DNA of 64,000 nucleotides from Sphingobium fontiphilum (lineage in GTDB: Bacteria; Pseudomonadota; Alphaproteobacteria; Sphingomonadales; Sphingomonadaceae): contig NZ_JACIEB010000001.1 in the NCBI RefSeq assembly GCF_014196635.1, positions 806,001 to 870,000 of the forward strand, read 5' to 3'. This document shows, one piece after another, positions 1-9,016 of this stretch. Every line of letters begins with the position of its first letter. Within the stretch, counting starts at the first letter, position 1. The notes beneath the pieces were generated by a model, which was not told the DNA's origin, searched no databases, and worked only from the letters and a program-made list of their open reading frames with translations. The position numbers and the translations under genes are program-made.

Positions 1-1132
1 TATAATCGGCGCCGTCGATGGCGCCGATATTCTGGCCCACGGAGAGCGCGCCGCGCTTCAGCGTGTCGCGGATATAAAGATTGGTCCACCGCAGCTTCTG
101 GTCGCCCAGTTCCAGGCCAGCGCCGAACAGGGCGTTGACGGTGATCTGGTTGTCGGTGTTGACCTGACGGAAGCTCTTGCCCGCGCCATCGGCGACTTCC
201 AGCGACGCCTGTTGCAAGTTGTTGCGGGTGCGCCACTTGTTGCTGTAACCGGCGGTGAAGATGAGGCCCAGGCGACCGTCATCGCCCACATCCATCGCCG
301 TGCCCGCGTTGAGCGAGCCGGAGAAATTGAACGGCACGCTGTTGGTCCGTTGCAGGACGGATGTCTTGCTGTTCAGGAACTGCATGGCGATGCCCTGCAG
401 GTCGGCGCGTTCCATATTGGCGAACGGCACGCCGCCGCCCATGGCCTGCTTCAACAGCGGCGGCACATCGCGCGAACTGTCATCAAAACCCGTCCAGTCG
501 GATTTGCTGCCATAATAGGTATAGCCAAGCTGGCCCGAAGTTTCGGTGTTGGCCGAGCTGCCCAGGCCGATTTCCAGATAGGTTTCGGTCGGAATCGCCT
601 TTGTCGTCAGGTTGATGACGCCGCCGCCGAATTCGCCGGGGAAGTTGGCCGAAAAGCTCTTCTGCACCAGGGTCGAAGCGATCACGCTGGTGGGGAACAG
701 GTCGAGGGGGACAACGCGCTTGAGCGGTTCGGGGCTGGGCAGCGGCAATCCGTTGAGCAGCGCCAGCGAATAGCGGTCGCCCAGACCGCGAACATAGACA
801 TAACCGCCCGAAGCGACCGACAGGCCGGTCACGCGCTGGAGCGAACCGGCAATGTCGCCTTCGCCCGTGCGCTTGATGTCGGCCGCCGACAGCACGTTCA
901 CCACTTCCGGCGCGGACTGCGATACGTTGACGGTGCGGCGGCCGGTGACGATGATGTCGCCGCCCGGCGTCGACACATCGACCGTTTCTTCCTGCGGCGC
1001 GGCCTCGGCGGGCACGGCGGCATCGGCGGGCGCAGTGGCGTCGGCGGGCGCGTCCGTCTGCGCGATGGCGGCCGGAGCGACCAGCGCCGTGGAAATCAGG
1101 AACAGGCGCGCCAAGGTCAGCGGCTTCGACAT
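1..1132 (-). CDS. TonB-dependent receptor, N-terminal part (runs off left edge)
   Basis: Outer-membrane receptor that imports a substrate using TonB energy. Translation from the ATG at 1132 gives a signal peptide (MSKPLTLARLFLISTALVAP, then AAIAQ), an acidic Ala/Asp-rich stretch, a TonB-box-like segment (DIIVTGRR), and a plug domain with VVNVLSAADIKRTGEGDIAG, VYVRGLGDRYSLALLNG and FPGEFGGGVINLTTK. At least 376 residues are present and the barrel continues outside the window. The plug style (VRGLGDRY, then GGGVINL) is that of large sphingomonad/Caulobacter receptors. It lies 89 nt downstream of the beta-helix lipoprotein in the same direction, so the two probably form one transcript. Its substrate cannot be read from the sequence. 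The upstream Pho-box-like site suggests a phosphate-related role by inference. Confidence 0.93.
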   Translation of the reverse strand, partial: MSKPLTLARLFLISTALVAPAAIAQTDAPADATAPADAAVPAEAAPQEETVDVSTPGGDIIVTGRRTVNVSQSAPEVVNVLSAADIKRTGEGDIAGSLQRVTGLSVASGGYVYVRGLGDRYSLALLNGLPLPSPEPLKRVVPLDLFPTSVIASTLVQKSFSANFPGEFGGGVINLTTKAIPTETYLEIGLGSSANTETSGQLGYTYYGSKSDWTGFDDSSRDVPPLLKQAMGGGVPFANMERADLQGIAMQFLNSKTSVLQRTNSVPFNFSGSLNAGTAMDVGDDGRLGLIFTAGYSNKWRTRNNLQQASLEVADGAGKSFRQVNTDNQITVNALFGAGLELGDQKLRWTNLYIRDTLKRGALSVGQNIGAIDGADY

Positions 1133-1221
1133 CTCAATGTCCCCCAAAAAGGAAATAGTCTGGTGCAAAAGAGACGGGGAAGCGTGCGAACACGCTCCCC
1201 CGCCCTTGGATCGTCGGGCGA

Positions 1222-2817
1222 TCAGGTCGTCGGGATAGCGGTGCAGTTGCCGCCAGTGCTGCCGAAGCTGGCGGTCACCGAGTTGCAGGTCCAGCCCGCA
1301 TACCAGGTGTCCGACGCATCCTTGACCGCGCCGACATAATTGGTGGTGGCGAAGGCGCTGTCGATCGTCTTGGGATCGATCGCGGGCACCGCCGTTTCGG
1401 TCGCGCCGTTAATGAACAGGCTGGTCAGCGACGGCGTGTAATTGAACCTGCTGTTCGTGTCGGTCGTGAAGATCGACTGGACGACCGCCACATCGACGCC
1501 GCCGGTGCCCTTGAACGGGGTCGCGGCCAGGCACTGCATCACCACCGACTTGTAAACGGGCTTGCCCGCATCTTGCAGCGCGCTGTCGGCGTCACGAACG
1601 GTCGCGGCGCTGTTGATGCGCAGGCAGGTCTGATCGGGGCTGACGATGATGCCGTTGACCATGGCAAGGTCTGCGCCGCCACGCAACATCATGGTCGCGC
1701 CGTCGTCACCGGTGTTCGACCGCTGGATGTGGGTGAAGTTGGCGACCTTCAGATACTGGCGGGGCAGCGCGTCCTCGCTCTTGTTGTTCTGGGTCGTCGA
1801 ACCGTTGGAGTCGGTTTCGGTGAACGTGTCGCCGATATTGTTGTTGGCGCGCTGGACCGAAATGACGAACTGGGCGGTGCCGCGGAAGCCGACGTCGCTG
1901 TCCAGATTGTCGTCTTCGTTGCCGGTGAACACCAGATTCTTGAGGTGCGCCGAGCCGCCGAAGATTTCGATGCCATCGTCCGAGCTGTTATGGATCTGGA
2001 TATGATCCAGCACCGTGCCCGTGCCGACGCCCGACGGGGTGAGGCCTTGAAGCTCCTTGCCGTCGGCCAGCACAAAGCCGGAATAACGGATCTGGACATA
2101 GCTCATGCGGCCCGAGCTGTCGGCGTCGTTCGCGCCGCCATAAATGGCGCCGCTCGTGCCTTCGGTATCGCGTTCGCAGGCGGTGGTGCCGGGGGCGGCG
2201 CCAGGCGCGTCGCAATCGGTGATCTTGGCGCGGCCGAGCAGCACGACGCCGCCCCACTGGCCCGACGACTGGTCGGTCGCGGCGCCGGTGACGTTTTCAC
2301 GGCTGGTGAAGATGATCGGCTGGGCGGCGGTGCCCACAGCGTTGAGCTTGTTGCCGCGATTGACCGCCAGATAGGCGTTGCCGGTGCTGGCGAACACGAC
2401 CACGCCCGGATCGATCGACAGGGTGACGTCGGTGTTGGTGCTGGCGGCGCCCTGGTCGGTGCCGACATCGACGCGGCCGGGCAGCGAGTAGATGACGCCT
2501 GCGGTCTTGGTGATGGCGGTTGAGCTGGTGAAGCGCGCCGGGAAGGCGCAGTTGCGCCAGGTGTTGCCGCTGGCATCCGAAATGGTGCCAAGGTCGGTCA
2601 GCTGCGCGGTGCCCGCGATGTTGGGGCAAGCCGCTGCCGGCGTAACAGCGGTGGGCGTGGGCGTGGGGGTCGGCGTGGGGGTCGGGGTCGGCGTGGGCGC
2701 AGGAATCACGATCGTGCCTTCGCCGGGCGACGCGATGTCGTCCGCGCCGCAGGCGCTCAGGCCCACACAGGCGCAGCTCGCCATCAGGATGGTTTGAATA
2801 TGGTTGAACTTGACCAT
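1222..2817 (-). CDS. Surface/periplasmic beta-helix lipoprotein with Thr-Pro linker
   Basis: 531-residue lipoprotein of unknown substrate. The start at 2817 is chosen over an in-frame ATG 10 codons upstream because GGAG lies just before it and the signal peptide begins there. The lipobox is LSAC, about residues 20-23, so acylation of Cys is predicted. A (TP)n linker of about nine Thr-Pro pairs follows (about residues 42-60), encoded by a GC-rich tandem repeat near 2650-2700. The body looks like a right-handed beta-helix: IDPGVVVFASTGNAYLAVNR, ADGKELQGL, GNEDDNLDSDVGFRGTAQF, HNSSDDGIEIFGG. This type of lipoprotein is commonly encoded next to TonB receptors in sphingomonads and Caulobacter, as here. 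Function is inferred from context to be substrate capture or hydrolysis at the cell surface. Confidence 0.88.
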   Translation of the reverse strand: MVKFNHIQTILMASCACVGLSACGADDIASPGEGTIVIPAPTPTPTPTPTPTPTPTAVTPAAACPNIAGTAQLTDLGTISDASGNTWRNCAFPARFTSSTAITKTAGVIYSLPGRVDVGTDQGAASTNTDVTLSIDPGVVVFASTGNAYLAVNRGNKLNAVGTAAQPIIFTSRENVTGAATDQSSGQWGGVVLLGRAKITDCDAPGAAPGTTACERDTEGTSGAIYGGANDADSSGRMSYVQIRYSGFVLADGKELQGLTPSGVGTGTVLDHIQIHNSSDDGIEIFGGSAHLKNLVFTGNEDDNLDSDVGFRGTAQFVISVQRANNNIGDTFTETDSNGSTTQNNKSEDALPRQYLKVANFTHIQRSNTGDDGATMMLRGGADLAMVNGIIVSPDQTCLRINSAATVRDADSALQDAGKPVYKSVVMQCLAATPFKGTGGVDVAVVQSIFTTDTNSRFNYTPSLTSLFINGATETAVPAIDPKTIDSAFATTNYVGAVKDASDTWYAGWTCNSVTASFGSTGGNCTAIPTT

Positions 2818-2994
2818 GTCGTCTCCGCTCCGGCCGTGCCGGGTCATGATGAATGTGCGGAGCGCAAGGGAGGATTATCGAATCGCGCTAGGCCCCTGTC
2901 GCCCTCGAAAAGGGCGTCTAGGGAGCCGTCATTACAGCGCTGTTGTCTTTACGAGACAATTTAGCGTCACTTTGATGACGATTTTATGTCTTTA

Positions 2995-3011
2995 ATGACA
3001 ATGGGATGACA
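2995..3011 (-). promoter_or_regulatory. Pho-box-like direct repeat
   Basis: Read on the minus strand the site is TGTCATCCCATTGTCAT: two exact TGTCAT half-sites separated by 5 nt, an 11-nt period matching the PhoB box. Further related motifs follow toward the gene: CGTCATCAAAGTGACG, and TTGTCTCGTAAAGACAA at 2943-2959. It lies about 180 nt upstream of the lipoprotein start and points to phosphate-starvation control of the lipoprotein and TonB receptor. No clear -35/-10 pair was identified. Confidence 0.5.
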
Positions 3012-3042
3012 CGCCTTCCCGGCGCTTTACCAGAACCCAGGC

Positions 3043-3071
3043 AAAAAGGCCGCCGCATCGCTGCGACGGCC
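3043..3071 (-). terminator. Rho-independent terminator of the TPR gene
   Basis: On the minus strand a 10-bp stem (GGCCGTCGCA paired with TGCGGCGGCC, one mismatch) with a 4-nt loop is followed directly by TTTTT. It begins 30 nt after the stop of the small TPR protein and separates it from the lipoprotein gene. Confidence 0.8.
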
Positions 3072-3100
3072 CCTCCCTGCCCCTGGGCAAGCGCGAAGGG

Positions 3101-3481
3101 CTATTTCATGGCATAGGCGGCATTCAGCCGACGCAACGCCTTGCGGGCGATCTGGCGGGCCGTCGCCTCGCTGCCGTCAGCCAGCGCCAGCATTTCATCG
3201 GGCGCAAAGGCCGCTGCACGATAAGCATCGCGTGCATCGGCCATGCGGCCCAAGCCCGCATAAGCGTTGCCCAGATTGATGAGGCGCGCAGGATCATTGA
3301 TCGAATCAGGCGTGCGTTGGGACAGACGCTCGGCCGCCGTCTGATACTGACCGGCAATCAGCGATTTGGCAGCCAGCGCCCCACTGGGCACGCCGACAAC
3401 GGTCATCGTATCGTCTGCCTGCGCCGAAAATGGCAGGGCCGCCGCCGCCAGAGCCAATGTCCCGACCAGCCAAATGCGCAT
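3101..3481 (-). CDS. Small periplasmic TPR-repeat protein
   Basis: 126 residues. The N-terminus MRIWLVGTLALAAAALPFSAQA is a signal peptide. The rest contains one or two TPR-like helical hairpins (SLIAGQYQTAAERLSQ; ARLINLGNAYAGLGRMADARDAY; A at TPR positions). A strong RBS (GGAGGAATGCG) precedes the ATG. It is transcribed toward the lipoprotein/TonB receptor pair but has its own terminator. A Pho-box-like repeat lies 40-56 nt upstream. Probably a periplasmic adaptor or chaperone of unknown partner. Confidence 0.8.
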   Translation of the reverse strand: MRIWLVGTLALAAAALPFSAQADDTMTVVGVPSGALAAKSLIAGQYQTAAERLSQRTPDSINDPARLINLGNAYAGLGRMADARDAYRAAAFAPDEMLALADGSEATARQIARKALRRLNAAYAMK

Positions 3482-3520
3482 CGCATTCCTCCAAAAAAAC
3501 TTTTCATTATAAGAAGGATT

Positions 3521-3537
3521 ATTTCATCTTGATGACA
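3521..3537 (-). promoter_or_regulatory. Weak Pho-box-like repeat upstream of TPR gene
   Basis: On the minus strand: TGTCATCAAGATGAAAT, one exact TGTCAT half-site and a second with 4 of 6 matches, again with 5-nt spacing. It lies in an unusually AT-rich stretch (about 3490-3650) that probably holds the promoter of the TPR gene. The match is weak alone and gains weight only from the better site at 2995-3011. Confidence 0.3.
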
Positions 3538-3724
3538 TTCGAGCAAGGCGCGAAGGAAGCGGCCGAAGCAACTTTTATCATCCGTATTTCAGATGCTTAT
3601 GAATATTTCATCATAATGTCATAAAAGGTTCATGCAAGTTGGCATCGATTCAACGCGAAAGGCGAATCGATAAACGGCGCCAGGACGCGCCCGCCTGAAC
3701 CTTTTGCCGCCGACATGCTGGAAA

Positions 3725-4078
3725 GGTCCGGGGGTTCTGTTGCCCGGCCCCCCGGAGGCCGCTGGAATCCCTTCTGTTGCCCGGTGGGTCCAACCGCGTT
3801 CTATTTGGGTAATGTCAGGCCGTGAGGCCATCAATTACGCAGCAAGAGCAAGAGCCTCGTTATCGTTGGCACTTATGAGTTTTAAACAGTTTTACGGCTT
3901 ACTCAGGCCGGGAGAAAATACCGTCTTTCAACACACGTCGATCCTAGTTCGGCCCCGTCAATGATCCCGTCCGCCCTTTGAGCGGCCGGGGCCAGTGGTG
4001 GAACCGCCGGGTACTGCCCCCGGGTCCGCTGCGTCTATTTCACGGCACAATTTATCACCATAGCCGGGCGGACCCGGC
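3725..4078 (-). ncRNA. ssrA: tmRNA, circularly permuted two-piece form
   Basis: Rescues stalled ribosomes by tagging nascent proteins. On the minus strand the acceptor piece comes first and ends in ACCA at 3999-3996. A spacer of about 39 nt follows, then the coding piece starting GGGGCCGAACTAGGATCGACG at 3956. The tag ORF reads ANDNEALALAA-stop (about 3875-3837), the alphaproteobacterial type. The two pieces form a 7-bp acceptor stem (GGGGCCG with CGGTTCC), whose third pair is G-U, the alanine identity element. The acceptor piece also shows a 5-bp T stem (CCGGG/CCCGG) with a non-canonical 7-nt loop. GC-rich pseudoknot sequence with a repeated GGGCAACAGAA motif follows the tag. The tag, the 5' end and the CCA are seen directly; the outer ends of the precursor are estimates. 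Confidence 0.93.
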
Positions 4079-4083
4079 ACCAG

Positions 4084-4114
4084 CCTATATGGGGGAAGCC
4101 GCCCGCGCGATCAA
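4084..4114 (-). promoter_or_regulatory. Probable sigma-70-type promoter of ssrA
   Basis: On the minus strand TTGATC (4114-4109) and a TATA-like -10 (CATATAGG around 4091-4084) are spaced 17-19 nt depending on the exact hexamer. They lie 6-10 nt before the first base of the acceptor-piece helix of the tmRNA precursor. Confidence 0.5.
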
Positions 4115-4131
4115 GGGGCGTCGAATGCGCC

Positions 4132-7100
4132 TTAACCCGCCACCAGCCGCAGGCCCGAACGGCGCGTGCGCATGCGATACCCCTCCTGCAGGGCAGCCAT
4201 CGTCTGGAACCGGCGGATGATCAGGCCCGGCACAGCGGCGATCGCCTCCGCCTCCTCCGCGCCCAGCGTATAATCGTCGCCCAGAAACAACGTCACCATC
4301 TCGCCTGAAACCCCGGCCGTTCGCAGGAATAATTCGCTGCGTCCGCCGTGCGATTTCGCGAGCAGGCGGGCCAGCGCGTGGACGGCCGCCATATCCGTCG
4401 CCTCGACCAGCAATTCCATCCGCGCCGCCATCGCCAACTGGGCAAAGGGCTGGACCCCGCGCACGGTGACGCGCGGGGTTTCCTCTCCCGGCTGCCGGTC
4501 CAGTTCGACGCTCAGCAAGGCGCATTCGCCGTTACGGGCCATCTCCTCTATCGCCTTGCAGCCATCCTCTTCGAAGCAGCTGGCCTGGAACTGGCCGCTG
4601 CTGTCGGAAAAGGTGGCGGAGGCATAGCGCGCGCCGCGCTTGGTTTCGCGCCAGCGCACATCTTCGACCATCGCCGCCATGATCGCCATCGACCGGCCGC
4701 CTTCGGAAACCGGCTGCGCGCAGATCGCGGCATAAGTGCGGGCGCCCTTGGCGTCTGCGATGTGGCGGAACCGGTCGGCCGGGTGGGCGGAGAAATAGAA
4801 GCCGAACGCCTCCTTTTCCTGCGCCATGCGGTCGGATGCGGTCCACGCCTGATGCGTCGGAATGCGCACATCCGCATGGGGCGTTTCCGCGTCGCCGAAC
4901 AGGCCGCCCTGCCCGCTTTCGCGCGCCTGCGCATTGCTGGCGGCGACAGACAGGATCGTCTCGGCCGCGGCATGGACCCCGGCACGGTCGGCCAGCACAG
5001 CATCGAAGGCCCCCGCTGCCGCCAGGCTTTCCAGTTGCCGACGGTTCAGCATCCGCGGCTCGATCCGGTCGGCGAAATCGTCCAGACTTCTGAAAGGGCC
5101 GCCCTTGTCGCGCTCTGCGACCAGTTGCTCCATCGCCTTCTCGCCCACGCCCTTCAGGCCGCCCAGCGCATAGCGCACGGCAAAGCCCAGACGCGGATCG
5201 TCGCCCCGATATTCCACCGGCTCGACCGTGAAGTCCGCCCCGCTGCGGTTGATGTCAGGCGGCAGGCAGGTCAGCCCCATGCGTCGCATATCGTCGACGA
5301 ACACCGTCAGCTTGTCGGTCAGATGGATGTCGAACGCCATCGACCCGGCGTAAAATTCCGCCGGATAATGCGCCTTCAGCCATGCCGTCTGATAGGCAAG
5401 CAGGGCATAGGCTGCGGCGTGCGACTTGTTGAAGCCATAGCCTGCAAACTTGTCGATCAAATCGAACAGTTCGTTCGCCTTGGCCGGACTGATGTCGCTC
5501 TTGGCGCACCCTTCCACAAAGCGGGCGCGCTGGGCATCCATTTCCGCCTTGATCTTCTTGCCCATGGCGCGGCGCAGAAGGTCGGCGTCGCCCAGGCTGT
5601 AGCCCGCCAATATCTGGGCGGCCTGCATCACCTGTTCCTGATAGACGAAAATGCCATAGGTTTCCTCGAGGATGGGCTTGAGCAGGATATGGGGATATTC
5701 AATCTCCTCCTGCCCGTTCTTGCGACGCCCGAACATCGGGATATTGTCCATGGGACCAGGGCGATAGAGCGAGACGAGCGCGATGATGTCGCCGAAATTG
5801 GTCGGCCGCACGGCCGCCAGCGTCTTGCGCATCCCTTCCGATTCCAACTGGAACACGCCCACCGTGTCGCCGCGCTGGAGCAGGTCGTAGACCGCGCTGT
5901 CGTCCCAGGCGAGACCTTCCAGATCGACCGTCACCCCCCGCGCGGCCAGCAACTGCACCGCCTTTTGCAGCACCGACAGGGTTTTCAGGCCCAGAAAGTC
6001 GAATTTCACCAGCCCCGCGCCCTCGACATATTTCATGTCGAACTGCGTCACCGGCATGTCGGATCGCGGATCGCGGTAGAGCGGGACAAGCTGCTGCAAG
6101 GGCCGGTCGCCGATCACAACGCCGGCCGCATGGGTCGAACTGTGTCGGGGAAAACCCTCCAGCTTCATGGCGTAATCGATCAGACGTCTGACCTGATTGT
6201 CATTGTCATATTCCGCCCTGAACTCGGCGACGCCGTTCAATGATCGTTCCAGCGTCCACGGGTCGGTCGGGTGGTTGGGCACCAGCTTGGCGAGCCGGTC
6301 GACCCGGCCATAGCTCATCTGGAGCACACGGCCGGTATCCTTGAGCACGGCGCGCGCCTTCAGCTTACCAAAGGTGATGATCTGCGCCACATGGTCGGCG
6401 CCATATTTCTGCTGGACGTAACGGATCACCTCGCCGCGCCGGGTTTCGCAAAAGTCGATATCGAAGTCGGGCATCGACACACGTTCGGGATTTAGGAAGC
6501 GTTCGAACAGCAGCCCCAGCTGCAGCGGATCGAGATCGGTGATGGTCAGCGCCCAGGCGACCAGCGACCCCGCGCCCGAACCACGGCCCGGCCCGACCGG
6601 AATATCATGCGATTTGGCCCATTGGATGAAGTCGGCAACGATCAGGAAGTAACCGGGGAAACCCATCTGGATGATGATGCCCAGTTCGAACTCCAGCCGG
6701 TCGAAATAGGGTTTGCGCGCTTCGTCATTGGCGATACCCAGCTTTTCCAGCCGCGCCCCCAGCCCCGCCGTCGCCTGTTCGCGCAGCATCCGCGCCTCGC
6801 CCTCAATATCGCCGGCCAGGCTCGGCAGGATCGGCTTGCGCTTGGGGGCGGCGACCGCGCAACGCTGCGCCACCACCAGCGTATTGGCCAATGCTTCGGG
6901 CAGATCGTTGAACAGCCGCCGCATTTCAGCGGCGGGCTTCATCCAGGCGTCGGGCGAGCTGGTGCGGCGGTCGGGCGTTTCGACATAGGCGCTGTCGGCG
7001 ATACACAGCATCACGTCGTGGGCGTCATGGAAATCCGGTTCGGCAAAACAGGTCGGGTTGGTGGCGACGAGCGGCAGGCCGCGCGCATAGGCGAGGTCGA

Positions 7101-7668
7101 TGAGCGCGGGCTCGGCCTTGCCTTCGACCGGATCGAGGCGGCGGCAAATCTCGATATAAAGCCGGTCGGGGAACAGCGCCATCAGCCGGTCGACATAGGC
7201 CATCGCCGCTTCGGGCTGGTCCTCCGCAAACAACCGGGCCAGCGCGCCCTCCCCACCGGCTGTCAGCGCGATCAGGCCATCGGTCCGCCCCTCCAGCGCC
7301 TCCATGGTGACATGGGGAGCCTCCTCCACCGGCCGGTCGAGATGCGCCATCGACACCAGAGCGCACAGATTGTCATAACCGGCCTCATCCTGCGCATAGA
7401 GGGTCAGCCAGTCATGCACCGACGCCGCACCCTGGGGACGACCGGGTCGCAAAAGCCCTACCATCGCGCCGATGATCGGCTGAACCCCCTCCCCCTTGCA
7501 GGCGTCGGAAAAGGCCATGGAGCCGTAAAGCCCATTACGGTCGGTGATCGCCGCCGCCGGAAAGCCCATCGCCTTCGCCTGTTTGGCGATTGTCTTGGGG
7601 TCGATCGCGCCTTCCAGCATGGTGAAGGAGGACAATATGCGAAGGGGAACGAAGGCGGCGTGGGACAT
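4132..7668 (-). CDS. dnaE: DNA polymerase III subunit alpha
   Basis: Replicative polymerase catalytic subunit, 1178 residues from ATG 7668. A PHP domain starts at the N-terminus (FVPLRILSSFTMLEGAIDPK, then AKAMGFPAAAITDRNGLYG). The C-family polymerase core carries GPGRGSGAGSLVAWAL and the catalytic PDFDIDF acidic triplet, followed by the fingers region (MSYGRVDRLAKLVPN; GYGFNKSHAAAYALLAYQTA). The C-terminus holds the HhH and OB-fold regions. Length and the intact PHP/OB regions fit DnaE1 rather than the shorter error-prone ImuC, and no imuA/imuB neighbour exists. The start is chosen by homology (MSHAAFVPLRI); 23 further in-frame codons to an ATG at 7737 are unlike the family. The stop is 18 nt from the putative ssrA -35 element. 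Confidence 0.97.
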   Translation of the reverse strand: MSHAAFVPLRILSSFTMLEGAIDPKTIAKQAKAMGFPAAAITDRNGLYGSMAFSDACKGEGVQPIIGAMVGLLRPGRPQGAASVHDWLTLYAQDEAGYDNLCALVSMAHLDRPVEEAPHVTMEALEGRTDGLIALTAGGEGALARLFAEDQPEAAMAYVDRLMALFPDRLYIEICRRLDPVEGKAEPALIDLAYARGLPLVATNPTCFAEPDFHDAHDVMLCIADSAYVETPDRRTSSPDAWMKPAAEMRRLFNDLPEALANTLVVAQRCAVAAPKRKPILPSLAGDIEGEARMLREQATAGLGARLEKLGIANDEARKPYFDRLEFELGIIIQMGFPGYFLIVADFIQWAKSHDIPVGPGRGSGAGSLVAWALTITDLDPLQLGLLFERFLNPERVSMPDFDIDFCETRRGEVIRYVQQKYGADHVAQIITFGKLKARAVLKDTGRVLQMSYGRVDRLAKLVPNHPTDPWTLERSLNGVAEFRAEYDNDNQVRRLIDYAMKLEGFPRHSSTHAAGVVIGDRPLQQLVPLYRDPRSDMPVTQFDMKYVEGAGLVKFDFLGLKTLSVLQKAVQLLAARGVTVDLEGLAWDDSAVYDLLQRGDTVGVFQLESEGMRKTLAAVRPTNFGDIIALVSLYRPGPMDNIPMFGRRKNGQEEIEYPHILLKPILEETYGIFVYQEQVMQAAQILAGYSLGDADLLRRAMGKKIKAEMDAQRARFVEGCAKSDISPAKANELFDLIDKFAGYGFNKSHAAAYALLAYQTAWLKAHYPAEFYAGSMAFDIHLTDKLTVFVDDMRRMGLTCLPPDINRSGADFTVEPVEYRGDDPRLGFAVRYALGGLKGVGEKAMEQLVAERDKGGPFRSLDDFADRIEPRMLNRRQLESLAAAGAFDAVLADRAGVHAAAETILSVAASNAQARESGQGGLFGDAETPHADVRIPTHQAWTASDRMAQEKEAFGFYFSAHPADRFRHIADAKGARTYAAICAQPVSEGGRSMAIMAAMVEDVRWRETKRGARYASATFSDSSGQFQASCFEEDGCKAIEEMARNGECALLSVELDRQPGEETPRVTVRGVQPFAQLAMAARMELLVEATDMAAVHALARLLAKSHGGRSELFLRTAGVSGEMVTLFLGDDYTLGAEEAEAIAAVPGLIIRRFQTMAALQEGYRMRTRRSGLRLVAG

Positions 7669-7801
7669 ATCGGCATTTAGGCACCGCCGCCGATTCGACG
7701 CCAGCATGAACTTCGCCGACCCTGTGACGGGCGGCACATTGGCCTTGCCACCCTGGCCCTATGCTGGTCCAATCAAGGCTCAAAACAGGGAGAAGCCAGA
7801 A

Positions 7802-8974
7802 ATGACCGACACCCCACCCCTTTCCACCACGCCTGGCCTGGTCGATCGCGCCAAGGCGATCCTGTTGAAGCCAAAGGAAGAATGGGCGATTATCGACCGT
7901 GAACCCGCCAGCATCGGCGGCATCTTTGTGGGCTATGCCGTCATCCTGGCGGCCATCACGCCCGTCTGCCAGTTCATCGGGGGCCAGATTTTCGGTTTTG
8001 GCGCCTTTGGTTTCAGCTATCGCCCGTCGCTGGTGGGGTCGCTGGCCTCGGCCATCGCCCAATATGTGTTTTCGCTGATCGGCCTGTTCGTGCTGGCCTT
8101 CATCATCAACTTTCTCGCGCCCAAATTTGGTGGACAACAGGACAAGGTGAAGGCGTTCAAGGTCGCCGCCTATGCCGCGACGGCGGGCTGGCTGTCGGGC
8201 GTCTTCGCTTTGGTCCCAGCGCTGTCAGTGCTGGGGCTGCTGGGCCTTTACAGCCTCTACCTTCTCTATCTTGGCCTCCCCGCGCTGATGAAGGCGCCGC
8301 AGGATAAGGCGATGCCCTACACAGTCGTGACGATCATCGCCGCCGCAGTGCTGTTCATCATTGCCGGGGCCGTGGCGGCGCCCATAGGCAAGATATTTGC
8401 ACCAGCGGCCCCCGGAGGATCCCTGCAGGGTGAAATGACGATCCCCGGCGTTGGCAAGGTCGACCTCGACAAGCTGGAAGCGGCTGGCAAGCAGATGGAA
8501 CAGGCCGCCAGGGATATGGAGGATGCGACCAAGCCCGGCGCCGCCCCGGTCGCCATGGCGCCCGCCCAGCTTCAGGCGCTGTTGCCCGCCAGCATCGGCC
8601 GCTTCCAGCGCACGGAGATCGAAAGCGCGGGCATGTCCGGCGGTTCGCGCGCCAGCGCCCGCTATACCGCCGGTGATGACGATATGCAGGTGGAGGTCGT
8701 CGACATGGCGGCCATGGGCGCGATTGCCGGGATCGGCGCGGCATTCCAGGTGCAGCAGAGCAAGGAAACCGCAACCGGCTATGAACGCACCCAGACCATC
8801 GACGGGCGGCTCGTCAACGAGGAATGGGACAATGAAAGCCGCCATGGCAAGTTCGCGACGACCATCGGCAACCGCTTCATGGTCTCGGCCAGCGGCACGG
8901 TGGGCGGCATCGACGAGCTGAAAGCCGCCGTGAACGCCGTTGGCCCGGACAAACTGGCCGCAATGGCGAAATAA
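7802..8974 (+). CDS. Yip1-domain multipass membrane protein
   Basis: 390 residues, start at ATG 7802 with AGGGAGAAG upstream. The N-terminal half (about residues 10-200) matches the YIP1 family: MTDTPPLSTTPGLVDRAKAI, LLKPKEEWAIIDREPASIGG, then four or five hydrophobic helices. The C-terminal half (about residues 215-390) is soluble, with a charged alpha-helical stretch (KLEAAGKQMEQAARDMEDAT) and a beta-rich domain. Function is unknown; YIP1 proteins in bacteria are uncharacterised inner-membrane proteins. It is divergent from dnaE, with a 133-nt gap holding the promoters of both. Confidence 0.85.
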   Translation: MTDTPPLSTTPGLVDRAKAILLKPKEEWAIIDREPASIGGIFVGYAVILAAITPVCQFIGGQIFGFGAFGFSYRPSLVGSLASAIAQYVFSLIGLFVLAFIINFLAPKFGGQQDKVKAFKVAAYAATAGWLSGVFALVPALSVLGLLGLYSLYLLYLGLPALMKAPQDKAMPYTVVTIIAAAVLFIIAGAVAAPIGKIFAPAAPGGSLQGEMTIPGVGKVDLDKLEAAGKQMEQAARDMEDATKPGAAPVAMAPAQLQALLPASIGRFQRTEIESAGMSGGSRASARYTAGDDDMQVEVVDMAAMGAIAGIGAAFQVQQSKETATGYERTQTIDGRLVNEEWDNESRHGKFATTIGNRFMVSASGTVGGIDELKAAVNAVGPDKLAAMAK

Positions 8975-9016
8975 GCGGATAAGGAGTGGGCCTCGCCAGC
9001 GCGACGGCCCCCTCCC

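Noticed and set aside
212..1339. Long plus-strand reading frame opposite the TonB receptor
   Set aside because: It is the reverse of a clear TonB-receptor plug on the minus strand; its translation is Arg/Gly/His-rich without any family pattern.
2640..2700. CRISPR-like or minisatellite array
   Set aside because: The GTGGG/GGCGTC repeats simply encode the Thr-Pro linker of the lipoprotein; no spacers are present.
4132..7668. Error-prone polymerase ImuC (DnaE2)
   Set aside because: Length, C-terminal domains and lack of imuA/imuB neighbours indicate DnaE1.
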